64,000 nt of DNA from Petrotoga mobilis SJ95 (GTDB lineage Bacteria; Thermotogota; Thermotogae; Petrotogales; Petrotogaceae): contig NC_010003.1 in NCBI RefSeq assembly GCF_000018605.1, forward strand, positions 720,501 through 784,500. Reading direction: 5' to 3'. The notes below the pieces were generated by a model. The model was not told the origin of the DNA and did no database searches. It saw only the letters and a list, made by a program, of their open reading frames with translations. A program made the position numbers and the translations under genes. This document shows positions 53,901 through 62,391 of this stretch, piece after piece (within the stretch, counting starts at the first letter, position 1; every line of letters begins with the position of its first letter).

Positions 53901-53992
53901 AAGAAGAGGAAAAAGAAATTGCATTTAAAGATAATAAAATCGTATTCAGTATAACACCATACGAAATAAAAACCTTTAAAGTGTGGTTTTAA
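50924..53992 (+). CDS. Alpha-mannosidase, glycoside hydrolase family 38
   Basis: 1022 residues, the usual length. Zinc/catalytic motifs: GHSHIDMAWLWTV (His, Asp), EATGGMWIESDSN, WLPDAFGYTYALPQI with the nucleophile Asp, and LNQFHDILPGSSI. No signal peptide, so it is cytoplasmic. It hydrolyses alpha-mannosides brought in, probably, by the divergent ABC importer. GGAGG lies before the ATG. Could also act on mannosylglycerate-type solutes. Confidence 0.96.
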   Translation: MLEDITKKKLENGLREVKKSQTLSILQILQMDYFEDKERRFKPEFNNSTNWKKIEKEEKWGGYDKVFWFRKNIEVPESIGEESLFLRVSLEKDGDLDVIPDYPESLLFVNGQFVQGIDKYHKEAIISPKIVQGNVLRIYLRSWTGLRGELNYTFSGLELYKIEKYSQKYYFLAKNVLDTIDQLSQNDIVRVKLFNILNESYKRINFIKPRSKEYYESIKDSYSFLQEELKKMRNFKLDSPKVVLTGHSHIDMAWLWTVLHTREKAQRTFSTVLNLMQEYPEYIFMHSSPALYKFLKNDYPELYEKVKQKIKEGRWEATGGMWIESDSNISPGEFLIRQILFGKRFLKEEFGIDSKVVWLPDAFGYTYALPQIIKKSGMKYFATTKISWNEINKFPYDTFWWKGIDGTKILSHFITTPDKNNYFYTYNGMVEPFTIRGIWDNYKQKDINDELLLVFGWGDGGGGPTYEMLENYEAIKEIPGLPQVDMGRVEDYFEKLGERIRDKNVPVWDDELYFELHRGTYTSQAFVKRENRKSEVLYHNAELLNSMALKLLEDFEYPKNSLNEGWELLLLNQFHDILPGSSIREVYEDARRDFEKIKGIANKEIERAISMISKEIKSEEDSLVLFNTTSFERDEIVELENGKKTLVRGIPPFGYKSIKVSNLEQKQIDEKMIVKEDYIENRYYIIEFNEKGQLKRLYDKENKREVLEEGKLGNVLQTFEDKPYFFDAWDISPYFNEKMKEVTDLIEVKVEEETPLKGVLKFSWRFYDSTIEQRVIVYNHIRRIDFDTHVDWKEKQVLLKTAFPVNIRSTKATYNIQFGNIERSTTNNTSWDIAKFEVPAQKWADLSEANYGVSILNDCKHGYDIKENVMRLTLLRSPIEPDETADRTDHTFIYSLLPHAGTWRDSQVIQEAYKLNYSVIVKKIRKNEEGNLPDNFSFIKVNDFDVVIETIKKAEDDDSILIRLFEDKGSRKKEVEIEFFRSLKKVVECNLIEEEEKEIAFKDNKIVFSITPYEIKTFKVWF

Positions 53993-53998
53993 TTCAAG

Positions 53999-54031
53999 CT
54001 AAAGGCGGATTTTCTCCGCCTTTAGTTTTTT
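53999..54031. terminator. Bidirectional terminator between mannosidase and hydA
   Basis: CTAAAGGCGGA-TTTTC-TCCGCCTTTAG with TTTTTT on the plus side and an A-rich start (AATTCAAG) on the other. It serves the converging genes 50924-53992 and 54030-55766. Confidence 0.9.
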
Positions 54032-55766
54032 AAAGCCATTCTCTTTGCACATAATGAGTATGCAACAATTGATGTGATTTTTCACTTCCTGGCTTTTCCA
54101 AATACTCGTTGTATAGTCTAACAATTGATGGATTTTCATGGGACTTTCGAATTATCTTTGATTTGTCAACGACATTTAATGCCTCGATTCTCTTTTTAAT
54201 CACGTTGAAATCACCATGATGGTACGGTTGACCACCGCCTCCAACACAACCCCCTGGACAAGCCATAATTTCGATTAAATGTAAGTCTATTTTTCCCGAT
54301 TGAACGTCTTCCAAGAGTTTTCGTGCGTTACCTAAGCCATAAGCAACTCCAACTCTTAATTTTTTCCCATTAATTTCAACTTCTGCAACTCTTATAGACT
54401 CATATCCATGAAGTTGCTCAAATTCTACTTCTTTAAGTTCATTCCCGGTTATCCATTCATAAGCGGTTCTTAAAGCTGCCTCTGCAACTCCTCCCGTTCT
54501 TCCAAAAATGGCTGCAGCACCGGTGGATTCTCCTAAAGGACTATCATACTCCCTTTCTGGGACAGCTTTGAAATTAATTCCTGCTTCTTTGATCATTTTC
54601 GCCAGTTCTCTGGTGGTCAATACATAATCAACATCCCTGTATTCAGGTGATGCATTTATTTCTTCTCTAGCTGCTTCGTACTTTTTGGCTAGACAGGGCA
54701 TTATGGATACAACGGTTATCTTTTTGGGATCAATATCATTTTTTTGTGCATAATAACTCTTTGCAATCGCTCCAAACATCTGTTGAGGAGACTTCGCAGA
54801 AGAAGGCATCTCAAGCAAGTCAGGGAATTGATGTTCGATAAATTTAACCCATCCTGGACAACAAGAAGTCAACATAGGTAAAAAACCACCATTTTCTAAC
54901 CTTTCTTTGAACTCTGTAGCTTCCTCCATTATGGTTAAATCTGCTCCAAAATTGGTATCGAAAACCTTATCAAAACCCATTAGTTTTAAAGCTCCAACCA
55001 ACTTCCCGGTAGAGATAGTTCCAGGCTCGTAACCAAATTCTTCCGCTAAAGCGACCCTCACCGCAGGAGCGGTTTGAACTACAACGTGCTTCTCTTCATT
55101 TTCCAACTCTTTCCATACTTCGTCTATGTAAGATCTTTCAACTAGAGCCCCCGTAGGACAGACTGCCACGCATTGACCGCAGAAGGTACAGGCAGTTTCT
55201 TCTAAAGGCATATCAAAAGAAGGCTTAACGACAGCACCAAAACCTCTGTCTATAGCCGAAAGAACCCCAACGGTTTGAAATTCGTTACACATGGTTTCGC
55301 ATCTTCTACACATAATACATTTGTTCGGATCCCTAATTATTGCAGCAGATATATCAAGATCGTAATTAGATGTTTTGCCAAAATAAGGATTGTTCACAAT
55401 GTTTAGTTCAGAGGCGATTTTTTGTAGTTCACACTCACCATTTTTCGGACATTTTAGACAATCTTGTGGATGATCTGATAACAATAACTGAACAGCGGTT
55501 CTTCGAGCTTCTACCGCCATCCTGGAATGTGTCTTTATTCTCATTCCTTCAAATACCGGCGTTGTACAAGCCGGGGCTAAAGTTCTTCTACCTTCTATTT
55601 CAACCATACATACTCTACATGAAGAAGGCTTATTTTCTATATTTATATCCTTTAAGTTCATATAACAAAGTGTTGGTATGTAACCGCCAAATTTTTGAAC
55701 AGCCGTTAAAACGGTATCTTTTTCAGAAGCTAAAAATTCACCGTCATTTATATATACTTTTGGCAT
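54030..55766 (-). CDS. hydA: [FeFe]-hydrogenase catalytic subunit HydA (trimeric NADH/Fd type)
   Basis: 578 residues. N-terminal [2Fe-2S] (Cys34, 50, 53, 67), His-liganded [4Fe-4S] (His99, Cys103, 106, 112), two [4Fe-4S] (Cys150-160 and 193-203), then the H-cluster: TSCCPGW (302/303), MPCLAKKYEA (358) and MACPGGCVGGG (503/507). It makes H2 by electron confurcation from NADH and ferredoxin together with HydB and HydC. It lacks the extra C-terminal [2Fe-2S] domain of Thermotoga maritima HydA. GAGGG before the ATG. Confidence 0.96.
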   Translation of the reverse strand: MPKVYINDGEFLASEKDTVLTAVQKFGGYIPTLCYMNLKDINIENKPSSCRVCMVEIEGRRTLAPACTTPVFEGMRIKTHSRMAVEARRTAVQLLLSDHPQDCLKCPKNGECELQKIASELNIVNNPYFGKTSNYDLDISAAIIRDPNKCIMCRRCETMCNEFQTVGVLSAIDRGFGAVVKPSFDMPLEETACTFCGQCVAVCPTGALVERSYIDEVWKELENEEKHVVVQTAPAVRVALAEEFGYEPGTISTGKLVGALKLMGFDKVFDTNFGADLTIMEEATEFKERLENGGFLPMLTSCCPGWVKFIEHQFPDLLEMPSSAKSPQQMFGAIAKSYYAQKNDIDPKKITVVSIMPCLAKKYEAAREEINASPEYRDVDYVLTTRELAKMIKEAGINFKAVPEREYDSPLGESTGAAAIFGRTGGVAEAALRTAYEWITGNELKEVEFEQLHGYESIRVAEVEINGKKLRVGVAYGLGNARKLLEDVQSGKIDLHLIEIMACPGGCVGGGGQPYHHGDFNVIKKRIEALNVVDKSKIIRKSHENPSIVRLYNEYLEKPGSEKSHQLLHTHYVQREWL

Positions 55767-55817
55767 TTAGAATTTTTCCCTCCTAACCAAAAATTTTTTC
55801 CCTCTTGAAAACCTAAT

Positions 55818-55846
55818 TTAGCGCCGCTTCAACCCGCTCCGCATTC
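55818..55846 (-). repeat. Intercistronic hairpin repeat, copy 4
   Basis: With transcription: AATGCGGAGCGGGTTGAAGC then GGCGCTAAA. AGCG pairs with CGCT. It lies 52 nt before hydA, between hydB and hydA. Confidence 0.62.
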
Positions 55847-55874
55847 ATTAAAATGAAGGAGTTTTATATTTTAT

Positions 55875-57332
55875 TTATACTATTTTTATAGCGTTAAACC
55901 TGCATGTTGTGTAACAAGACCCACATTTTATACACTTTTCTTGATCTATTGTATGAGGTTTTCTCAATTCACCTTGTATCGCTTCAGTAGGACATACCCT
56001 TGCACAGGCCGTACAACCTGTACAATTTTCTGGAATTATTTCGTACCTTATTAAATTCTTACATACACCAGCGCGACAGTTTCTGTCCAATATATGTTCT
56101 TTATATTCATCCTCAAAATACCTATAAGTAGAGAGTATCGGATTTGGGGCAGTTTGTCCTAACCCACATAAAGAACCGTTCTTTACGACATTAGCCAAAG
56201 TTAACATATGATCGAGATCTTCCAATTGAGCATTCCCAGAAGTTATTTTTTCCAATATCTCTAAAAGTCTAACGTTTCCCACACGGCATGTAGTGCACTT
56301 ACCGCAGGATTCATCGACGGTAAATTGAAGATAGAATTTCGCAACATCCACCATACAAGTATCTTCATCCATGACAATCATTCCACCAGAACCCATCATC
56401 GAGCCTAGTGCTTGAAGACTATCGTAATCTATAGGGGTATCTAAGTATTCAGCGGGAATACATCCTCCCGAAGGGCCTCCAGTTTGAACAGCTTTGAACT
56501 TTTTATCCCCCTTGATCCCTCCACCTATATCGAAGATTATCTCTCTCAATGTGGTTCCCATTGGAACTTCAACGAGACCAACCTTTTTAACGTCTCCTGC
56601 AAGCGCAAATACTTTCGTACCTGGAGAATTTTCTGTTCCGAATTGTTTGAACCAGTCGGCTCCATTGAGTATTATAGGTGCTATATTTGCAAGGGTTTCA
56701 ACGTTGTTTATCACTGTAGGCTTTTTCCATAAACCACTATTGGCAGGAAAAGGCGGTTTGTTGGTTGGCTCACCACGAAGACCTTCTATCGAATGGATCA
56801 AAGCGGTCTCTTCACCACAGACAAAAGCTCCGGCTCCCAGTCTGATCTCTATATCAAAAGAAAAATTACTGCCTAAAATATTTTCTCCCAGCAATCCATA
56901 ATCTTTAGCTTGTGAAATAGCAACTTTTAACCTAGCAACAGCCAAAGGATATTCTGCTCTTATGTAAATAATCCCTTTTTGGGCACCAATTGCGTATCCA
57001 GCGATAGCCATACCTTCTAACACAGAATGAGGATCACCCTCTAGCACTGATCTATCCATAAATGCCCCTGGATCGCCTTCATCAGCATTACATATTACGT
57101 ATTTTTCATCTCCTTTAGCTTGCATGGCGAATTTCCATTTCAAACCGGTTGGAAACCCACCACCGCCTCTACCTCTCAAATTTGAATCTAAAACCGTTTG
57201 AATTACCTCTTCTCTTTTTGAGTTAAGCGCTTTTGCTAGGGCTAAATAACCGTTATTTTTTAAATAATCTTCTATGTTTTCGGGGTCGATATTTCCAGCG
57301 TTTCTTAAAACGATTCTTACTTGTTCCGGCAT
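55875..57332 (-). CDS. hydB: Hydrogenase subunit HydB (NuoF-like, NADH and FMN site)
   Basis: 485 residues. FMN/NADH domain [15 protein letters not shown] and [19 protein letters not shown], then the [4Fe-4S] site [13 protein letters not shown] and a C-terminal 2x[4Fe-4S] ferredoxin ([25 protein letters not shown]). Unlike T. maritima HydB it has no N-terminal thioredoxin-like [2Fe-2S] domain; that part is a separate gene directly upstream (57346-57720). This is the flavin bifurcation subunit. GAGG before the ATG. Confidence 0.95.
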   Translation of the reverse strand: MPEQVRIVLRNAGNIDPENIEDYLKNNGYLALAKALNSKREEVIQTVLDSNLRGRGGGGFPTGLKWKFAMQAKGDEKYVICNADEGDPGAFMDRSVLEGDPHSVLEGMAIAGYAIGAQKGIIYIRAEYPLAVARLKVAISQAKDYGLLGENILGSNFSFDIEIRLGAGAFVCGEETALIHSIEGLRGEPTNKPPFPANSGLWKKPTVINNVETLANIAPIILNGADWFKQFGTENSPGTKVFALAGDVKKVGLVEVPMGTTLREIIFDIGGGIKGDKKFKAVQTGGPSGGCIPAEYLDTPIDYDSLQALGSMMGSGGMIVMDEDTCMVDVAKFYLQFTVDESCGKCTTCRVGNVRLLEILEKITSGNAQLEDLDHMLTLANVVKNGSLCGLGQTAPNPILSTYRYFEDEYKEHILDRNCRAGVCKNLIRYEIIPENCTGCTACARVCPTEAIQGELRKPHTIDQEKCIKCGSCYTTCRFNAIKIV

Positions 57333-57345
57333 CGTTTTACCTCCC

Positions 57346-57720
57346 TCAAATTGCTTTTTTGTGGGTTTCTTCTATCAACAATGCTTCTGCGATTTTTCCT
57401 TCTACAAAATGTGTTTTTACAAGATCTTTTACTTTCGATTTCGTAACGTTGCCATACAATACTGGCTCTTTACCTGGTTCGTTAACTTCTACTGTTGGCT
57501 CGGCATAGCAATATCCTAAACATCCTGTTTTAATAACTTCAATATTTTCTATTTTTTCTTCCTCTATCTCTTTTAGAAGCTCATCGTACGTCTCATCAGC
57601 TCCAGCTGAGATTCCACAGGTACCTAAAGCAACTTTTAATACAATTTTATTCTTATTTTCTTTTTCTTTGAGTTCATTTATCAGCGATTCTAATTGCTCT
57701 AAACTATTTAATTTAGGCAT
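57346..57720 (-). CDS. Thioredoxin-like [2Fe-2S] ferredoxin of the hydrogenase operon
   Basis: 124 residues, starting [13 protein letters not shown] (ATG 57720 with AGGAGG upstream). [15 protein letters not shown] and [13 protein letters not shown] give the four Cys of a thioredoxin-fold [2Fe-2S] ferredoxin. In many HydB/NuoF fusions this domain is the N-terminus; here it is free-standing, 13 nt before hydB. It should pass electrons between HydC and HydB. Confidence 0.92.
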   Translation of the reverse strand: MPKLNSLEQLESLINELKEKENKNKIVLKVALGTCGISAGADETYDELLKEIEEEKIENIEVIKTGCLGYCYAEPTVEVNEPGKEPVLYGNVTKSKVKDLVKTHFVEGKIAEALLIEETHKKAI

Positions 57721-57734
57721 AGAAAAACCTCCTA

Positions 57735-58244
57735 TCAACTATTTTTCTCTTTGGCTCTATAATCTCTAATTATTCTTCTTACATCGTTTATTTTAAGTCT
57801 CCCATATACTTTTTCCCCTATTTTTACGACAGGTGCCAAACCACAAGCACCTAAACACCTAACCGGATGAATAGAAAATAATCCGTCCTCGGTTACTTCT
57901 TCTTCTTCAACATTTAAAATCTTTTTGAATTCGTCTAAGATTTCGTTCGCTCCTCCCACGTAACAAGCTGTTCCTAAGCATACACTTATAGGATACTTAC
58001 CTTTAGGTTTTGTGGAGAAAAAATTGTAGAAAGTCACAACACCATAAACTTGAGAAGAAGGAATTTTCAGTTTTTTTGCCACTAATTTTTGCACTTCATT
58101 TGGGATATATCCTAGATTTTCTTGAACTTTATGCAAAACTTCAATAAGCAAGCTCCTTCTTTCTTCTTCGGTTTTGTCCGTCAAATCGAGTGAATTAAGA
58201 TAAGTTTCAATGTCTTTTAATTTGCTTTCAAGAAGTTCTTCCAT
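57735..58244 (-). CDS. hydC: Hydrogenase subunit HydC (NuoE-like)
   Basis: 169 residues, NuoE/HydC fold with [2Fe-2S] ligands in VCLGTACYVGG and RCLGACGLAP, and YNFFSTKPKGKYPI before them. First gene of the four-gene hydrogenase operon. AGGAGG before the ATG. Confidence 0.95.
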   Translation of the reverse strand: MEELLESKLKDIETYLNSLDLTDKTEEERRSLLIEVLHKVQENLGYIPNEVQKLVAKKLKIPSSQVYGVVTFYNFFSTKPKGKYPISVCLGTACYVGGANEILDEFKKILNVEEEEVTEDGLFSIHPVRCLGACGLAPVVKIGEKVYGRLKINDVRRIIRDYRAKEKNS

Positions 58245-58401
58245 TCATTTTCCTCCTCGTATAATTAGGTTTTATGAGGAATAAAAGTTAAAAAATTCAC
58301 TAATAATATACCTGATTGATTATACCATTTTTTATAGATTAGTAATTTAATAAAATATAAACCAGTTATTACTTTTTTCAAAAATTCGAAACAAAATAAT
58401 C

Positions 58402-59547
58402 TTAAAATTCTACCCAACTAGCACCTCTTTTTGTACTTTCTACACATTTTTCTATAAATCGCATTCCCTCTACTCCGTCTTCTACAGTGGGGAAATCTAA
58501 GTCTCTTTGTTCTAAAAGTTCTCCTTTTTTCTTTTTTGTAATTGCGCTAATAAACTTATCGTATACCCTTGCAAAGGCTTCAACGTAACCTTCCTGATGC
58601 CCACCAGGAGTCACATAATCAGTTTTAATAAAATCATCAACGCTTTCGCTTCCCCTCGATAAAGTTATAAAAGGATGGTTAACTTTTGAGATCTTCAAGT
58701 AATTTGCGTGTTCTTGTGACCATTCTATAGATCCTTTTGTTCCATATATACCAATATCCAAAGTATTTTCGTGGCCCATAGCAATTTGAGATGTCCAGTA
58801 TATGCCTTCTGCCCCATTATCATAATTTATTAGTATAGATGCATTATCGTCTAGCCTATCTGGCTCAACAAACTTGTCCATTCTGGCATTTAAGGACTTT
58901 ATCTTCAAACCTGTTAGGAAAGAAACTACGCTTTCCACGTGTACCCCTATATCAGCCACGCAATTAGATACACCCGAAACTTTTGGATCCGATCTCCACT
59001 CGTGGCGAGAATTTTTGCCGGCAAACGGCACCTTTGCCATCCACTCACTTAGGTATCGACCATTGATAAACCTAACCTCACCTATTTCCCCTCTTTTAAT
59101 TAACTCTCTTGCGTATCTTAACATTGAATAACCTGTAAAGGTGTAAGCAACCGCAAAAAGTAGGTTGTTTTTTCTTGCTAACTGTTTTAGCTCTTCAGCT
59201 TCTTTTAGAGTGATGGTTAACGGCTTTTCACACATCACATTTATTCCAGATTCTAAAAATTTTTTTGCCACTTCATAATGTGAACTGTTGGGTGTGACAA
59301 TGGATACAAAATCTATTTTATCGGGCCTTTTAGCTTCCTCCTCAGCCATTTCTTCATAATTTTTATACAATCTTTTCTCATCTATTTTTAACTCTTTGCC
59401 TGTTGCCAAAGTGTTTTTGAAGTTTCTTGAAAAACTTCCACAGACTAATTCTGCCTTCCCGTGTAGATTTATAGCTTTTCTGTGGACTATGCCTATTTGA
59501 GAGTCTTTACTTCCACCTACCATTCCATAAGTCAATCTTTTGAACAT
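58402..59547 (-). CDS. Gfo/Idh/MocA family oxidoreductase (copy B)
   Basis: 381 residues. N-terminal Rossmann part MFKRLTYGMVGGSKDSQIG (variant of GxGxxG), VTPNSSHYEVAKKFLESG and CEKPLT (the EKP catalytic motif). NAD-dependent sugar or cyclitol dehydrogenase. Closely related to 59579-60673 (shared YGMVGGS, EEMAEEEAKRPDKIDF and RFIEKCVESTK). The two are adjacent, so they arose by tandem duplication and may act on related substrates. Confidence 0.9.
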   Translation of the reverse strand: MFKRLTYGMVGGSKDSQIGIVHRKAINLHGKAELVCGSFSRNFKNTLATGKELKIDEKRLYKNYEEMAEEEAKRPDKIDFVSIVTPNSSHYEVAKKFLESGINVMCEKPLTITLKEAEELKQLARKNNLLFAVAYTFTGYSMLRYARELIKRGEIGEVRFINGRYLSEWMAKVPFAGKNSRHEWRSDPKVSGVSNCVADIGVHVESVVSFLTGLKIKSLNARMDKFVEPDRLDDNASILINYDNGAEGIYWTSQIAMGHENTLDIGIYGTKGSIEWSQEHANYLKISKVNHPFITLSRGSESVDDFIKTDYVTPGGHQEGYVEAFARVYDKFISAITKKKKGELLEQRDLDFPTVEDGVEGMRFIEKCVESTKRGASWVEF

Positions 59548-59578
59548 ATTTTACCCCTCCTCTTATTTGAGTTTGGTT

Positions 59579-60673
59579 TTAAAACTTTACCCAAACGCTT
59601 CCATTTTTCGAACTTTCTACACATTTTTCAATAAACCTCATCCCTCTTAATCCCGCGTTTACACTTTGAAAATGGGCATTATCGTTGGTTATAATTTCTC
59701 CGTTTTTTTTATTTATTAAATCGGTAATAAATGTGGAATAAGTATTTTTGAACCCTATATTTGTTCCAGGAATTTCATCCACATTTTGAACTATCTCTTC
59801 TTTGTGGTCTTCATACAAAATTGTTAATTTGTTTGCTTGATTAAAATTCCATTTCAACGTACCTTCCGAACCATACACGCAAACGCTAAAATTGTTGTTC
59901 TCTCCCACAGCAATTTGAGACATGAAAAGTAATCCTTTACTTTTATCTTTGAAATTTACCATCACGGTGGAATTATCTTCCAATTTTCTTGATTCACCAA
60001 AAGTATCAAGGCGTGCACACAAATTATCGATCTCTTTTCTAGTAAGATATGAAACCATGTTCTCCACATGACTACCTATGTCGGCTGTAGTATTAGCCAA
60101 ACCACTTTGGTTTGGATCCAATCTCCATTGGGCTTGCTTGTTTTCATCTTCGATCTTTTTTGCAAGCCATCCTTGAATATATTGTACATTAATGAATCTT
60201 ATTTCGCCCAACTCACCTTTTTCTATTTTGTTTCTTGCTAACGAGATAACCGGATATCCCACGTACGAATACGTCACACACAACAAAAGATCATTATCAT
60301 CTGCTAACTGTTTTAGCTCTTGCGCTTCTTTTACTGTTGTTGTTAGCGGTTTATCGCAGACAACATTTATACCTTTTTCTAAGAAAGTTTTAGCTATTTC
60401 ATAATGGGAAACATTCGGAGTAGCAATAACTACAAAATCAATTTTATTTTTCTTTTTACTCTCCTCTTCAGCCATTTCTAAGTAGTTTTCGTACAATCTA
60501 TCTTTCTTTATGTCCCACTTTTTGCCTGTTTTTAATGTTTTTTTATAATCTCGTGAAAAACATCCACTAACTATGCTTGCCCTTCCATCTGATAATATTG
60601 CATTTCTATGTGCCTCACCTATCATAGAATCTATGGATCCACCAACCATTCCGTAGGTTATTTTTTTTGACAT
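59579..60673 (-). CDS. Gfo/Idh/MocA family oxidoreductase (copy A)
   Basis: 364 residues, start MSKKITYGMVGGSIDSMIG. CDKPLT replaces the usual EKP (Asp for Glu), while the copy downstream keeps EKP. IATPNVSHYEIAK and DIGSHVENMVSYL are shared features. Same probable role as its neighbour, inositol or hexose oxidation. GGAGG before the ATG. Divergent from the SDR gene 60827-61582, which may belong to the same pathway. Confidence 0.88.
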   Translation of the reverse strand: MSKKITYGMVGGSIDSMIGEAHRNAILSDGRASIVSGCFSRDYKKTLKTGKKWDIKKDRLYENYLEMAEEESKKKNKIDFVVIATPNVSHYEIAKTFLEKGINVVCDKPLTTTVKEAQELKQLADDNDLLLCVTYSYVGYPVISLARNKIEKGELGEIRFINVQYIQGWLAKKIEDENKQAQWRLDPNQSGLANTTADIGSHVENMVSYLTRKEIDNLCARLDTFGESRKLEDNSTVMVNFKDKSKGLLFMSQIAVGENNNFSVCVYGSEGTLKWNFNQANKLTILYEDHKEEIVQNVDEIPGTNIGFKNTYSTFITDLINKKNGEIITNDNAHFQSVNAGLRGMRFIEKCVESSKNGSVWVKF

Positions 60674-60826
60674 AATACACCTCCATAAAAAGATTTCTTT
60701 TTATTATTTTAACATAAATGCTTTTTCTTTTAAAAAAATATGGTATAATTTAGATACGATTAATTTAGTCGTTTTTATTTATCGTAAATTGTGAAAATAT
60801 TCACATCAAAAGGAGGGATTCATATT

Positions 60827-61582
60827 ATGGCAGGAAGATTAGAAGGAAAAGTTGCTATTATTACAGGAGCCGCAAGAGGAATGGGAAGAGCTGAAGCTGA
60901 ACTCTTCGCAAAAGAGGGAGCGAAGGTCGTTGTTGCAGATATTTTAGAGAAGGAAGCAAAAGAGGTAGCAGATAAAATCAACAAAGATGGATATGAAGCA
61001 ATGGCTGTAAAACTTGATGTTACAAAAGCTGACGAATGGAAAAAAGTTGTCGATCAGGTAACAGAGAAATGGGGTAAGGTTGATGTTTTAGTAAACAACG
61101 CGGGAATTTTCCCTAGAAGTGGTGTTGAGGATGCATCTGAAGAAGAATGGGATCGTGTAATGAACGTAAACGCAAAGAGCCAATTTTTAGGTATAAAGTA
61201 CGTGTTACCAGCAATGAAGAAGGCAACAAAGGGCTCTATAATTAATATTTCTTCTATTTATGGACTCATAGGTAGTGGTGCTGCTGTGGCGTACCATGCT
61301 TCAAAGGGCGCCTCAAGATTGTTAACAAAAACGGTTGCAGCCGAACTCGCTAAATACAATATTAGAGTAAATTCTGTACATCCTGGTGTAATAAGAACAC
61401 CGATGACTGATGAACTGTTAAAAGATGAACAATCAGCTAAGGGTATCCTTGGAACTACTGTACTCGGTAGACCTGCTGAACCTGAAGAAGTTGCTTATGG
61501 AGCATTATTCTTAGCTTCCGATGAATCCTCGTTCATGACCGGTTCTGAATTGGTTATTGATGGAGGATATACAGCATTATAA
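60827..61582 (+). CDS. Short-chain dehydrogenase/reductase
   Basis: 251 residues, classical SDR. Cofactor site ITGAARGMGRAEAELF, NNAG, catalytic Ser (NISSIYG), YHASKGASRLL (Tyr-x3-Lys) and a C-terminal ELVIDGGYTAL. Substrate unknown; a 3-oxoacyl or sugar alcohol reductase is possible. The ATG at 60827 has GGAGGG upstream. Confidence 0.93.
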   Translation: MAGRLEGKVAIITGAARGMGRAEAELFAKEGAKVVVADILEKEAKEVADKINKDGYEAMAVKLDVTKADEWKKVVDQVTEKWGKVDVLVNNAGIFPRSGVEDASEEEWDRVMNVNAKSQFLGIKYVLPAMKKATKGSIINISSIYGLIGSGAAVAYHASKGASRLLTKTVAAELAKYNIRVNSVHPGVIRTPMTDELLKDEQSAKGILGTTVLGRPAEPEEVAYGALFLASDESSFMTGSELVIDGGYTAL

Positions 61583-61602
61583 TAATGAACCATTTTATCA
61601 AA

Positions 61603-61630
61603 ACATCCGCTTCATGCGGATGTTTTTTAT
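61603..61630 (+). terminator. Terminator after the SDR gene
   Basis: ACATCCGC-TTCAT-GCGGATGT followed by TTTTTAT. Confidence 0.92.
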
Positions 61631-61848
61631 GTACGCCTGGCATAGATGCTCATAGATAAGTCTGCTCATAGCAGACCTTTTCTATCTTCGGGTGGAAAAC
61701 CGAACTGAACCTTGGACTAGTCTCTAAAAAGCTTAAAAATTTTTTCAATATTCAAAAACTGCTAAATAACATGTGCTACGACGGGTTTTTGTGCAACAAC
61801 CATGCTAACGAAATCTGTGACAGGGCTTGCCAGTTTCATTCATCTCTT

Positions 61849-62193
61849 TCATGACCTAACTTTTTGAAGAATCTCCACCACCTCTTTAGTTTTTAAAACT
61901 TTACCATAAGAAACCACCTTCCCGTCCACAACGAGAGCAGGGGTTGCCATAACACCATAAGCCGCAATTTCTGAAAAATCTGTTACATGATCAATCGCCA
62001 TATCCATACCAAGCTGCTGGAGAGCCTCTTTTGTTGCTGCTTCAAGTTGATTGCATTTCGGACATCCGCTTCCAAGTATTTTAACGCTAGCACTCCCAGC
62101 TTTAGAATGATCTGGCTTTGGCATCCCTCCTATATTATGGTTTTCTCCGTTGCAGGATGTTGTTTCTTTCTTTTTCTTTTCAAATAGTGACAT
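61849..62193 (-). CDS. Thioredoxin-fold redox-disulfide protein (small, CPKC)
   Basis: 114 residues. A 30-residue Lys/Gly N-terminal extension (MSLFEKKKKE...GGMPKPD) precedes a glutaredoxin-like domain SVKILGSGCPKCNQLEAATK with active site CPKC and cis-Pro (ATPALVVDG). This is the redox-active disulfide protein 2 type, usually next to DUF318 permeases, as here (62392-63405). Probably a partner of the permease; the family is linked to metal or arsenic handling. Confidence 0.9.
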   Translation of the reverse strand: MSLFEKKKKETTSCNGENHNIGGMPKPDHSKAGSASVKILGSGCPKCNQLEAATKEALQQLGMDMAIDHVTDFSEIAAYGVMATPALVVDGKVVSYGKVLKTKEVVEILQKVRS

Positions 62194-62391
62194 TTTTATT
62201 ACACCCCTTTTTATTCATTTTTTGTTGTTTAATTGATACCAACTGTTTGGAATCTATTGTGACATATAACTAGATTATAGACACAATTAAGTCTTTGTGT
62301 GGTACAACACCTTGTGATGTAAATCCCACAGTCTATACAGATAGCATAATCAATAGCTGGGCACCAAGTTTTTTACTTATATTTTTTCCTA

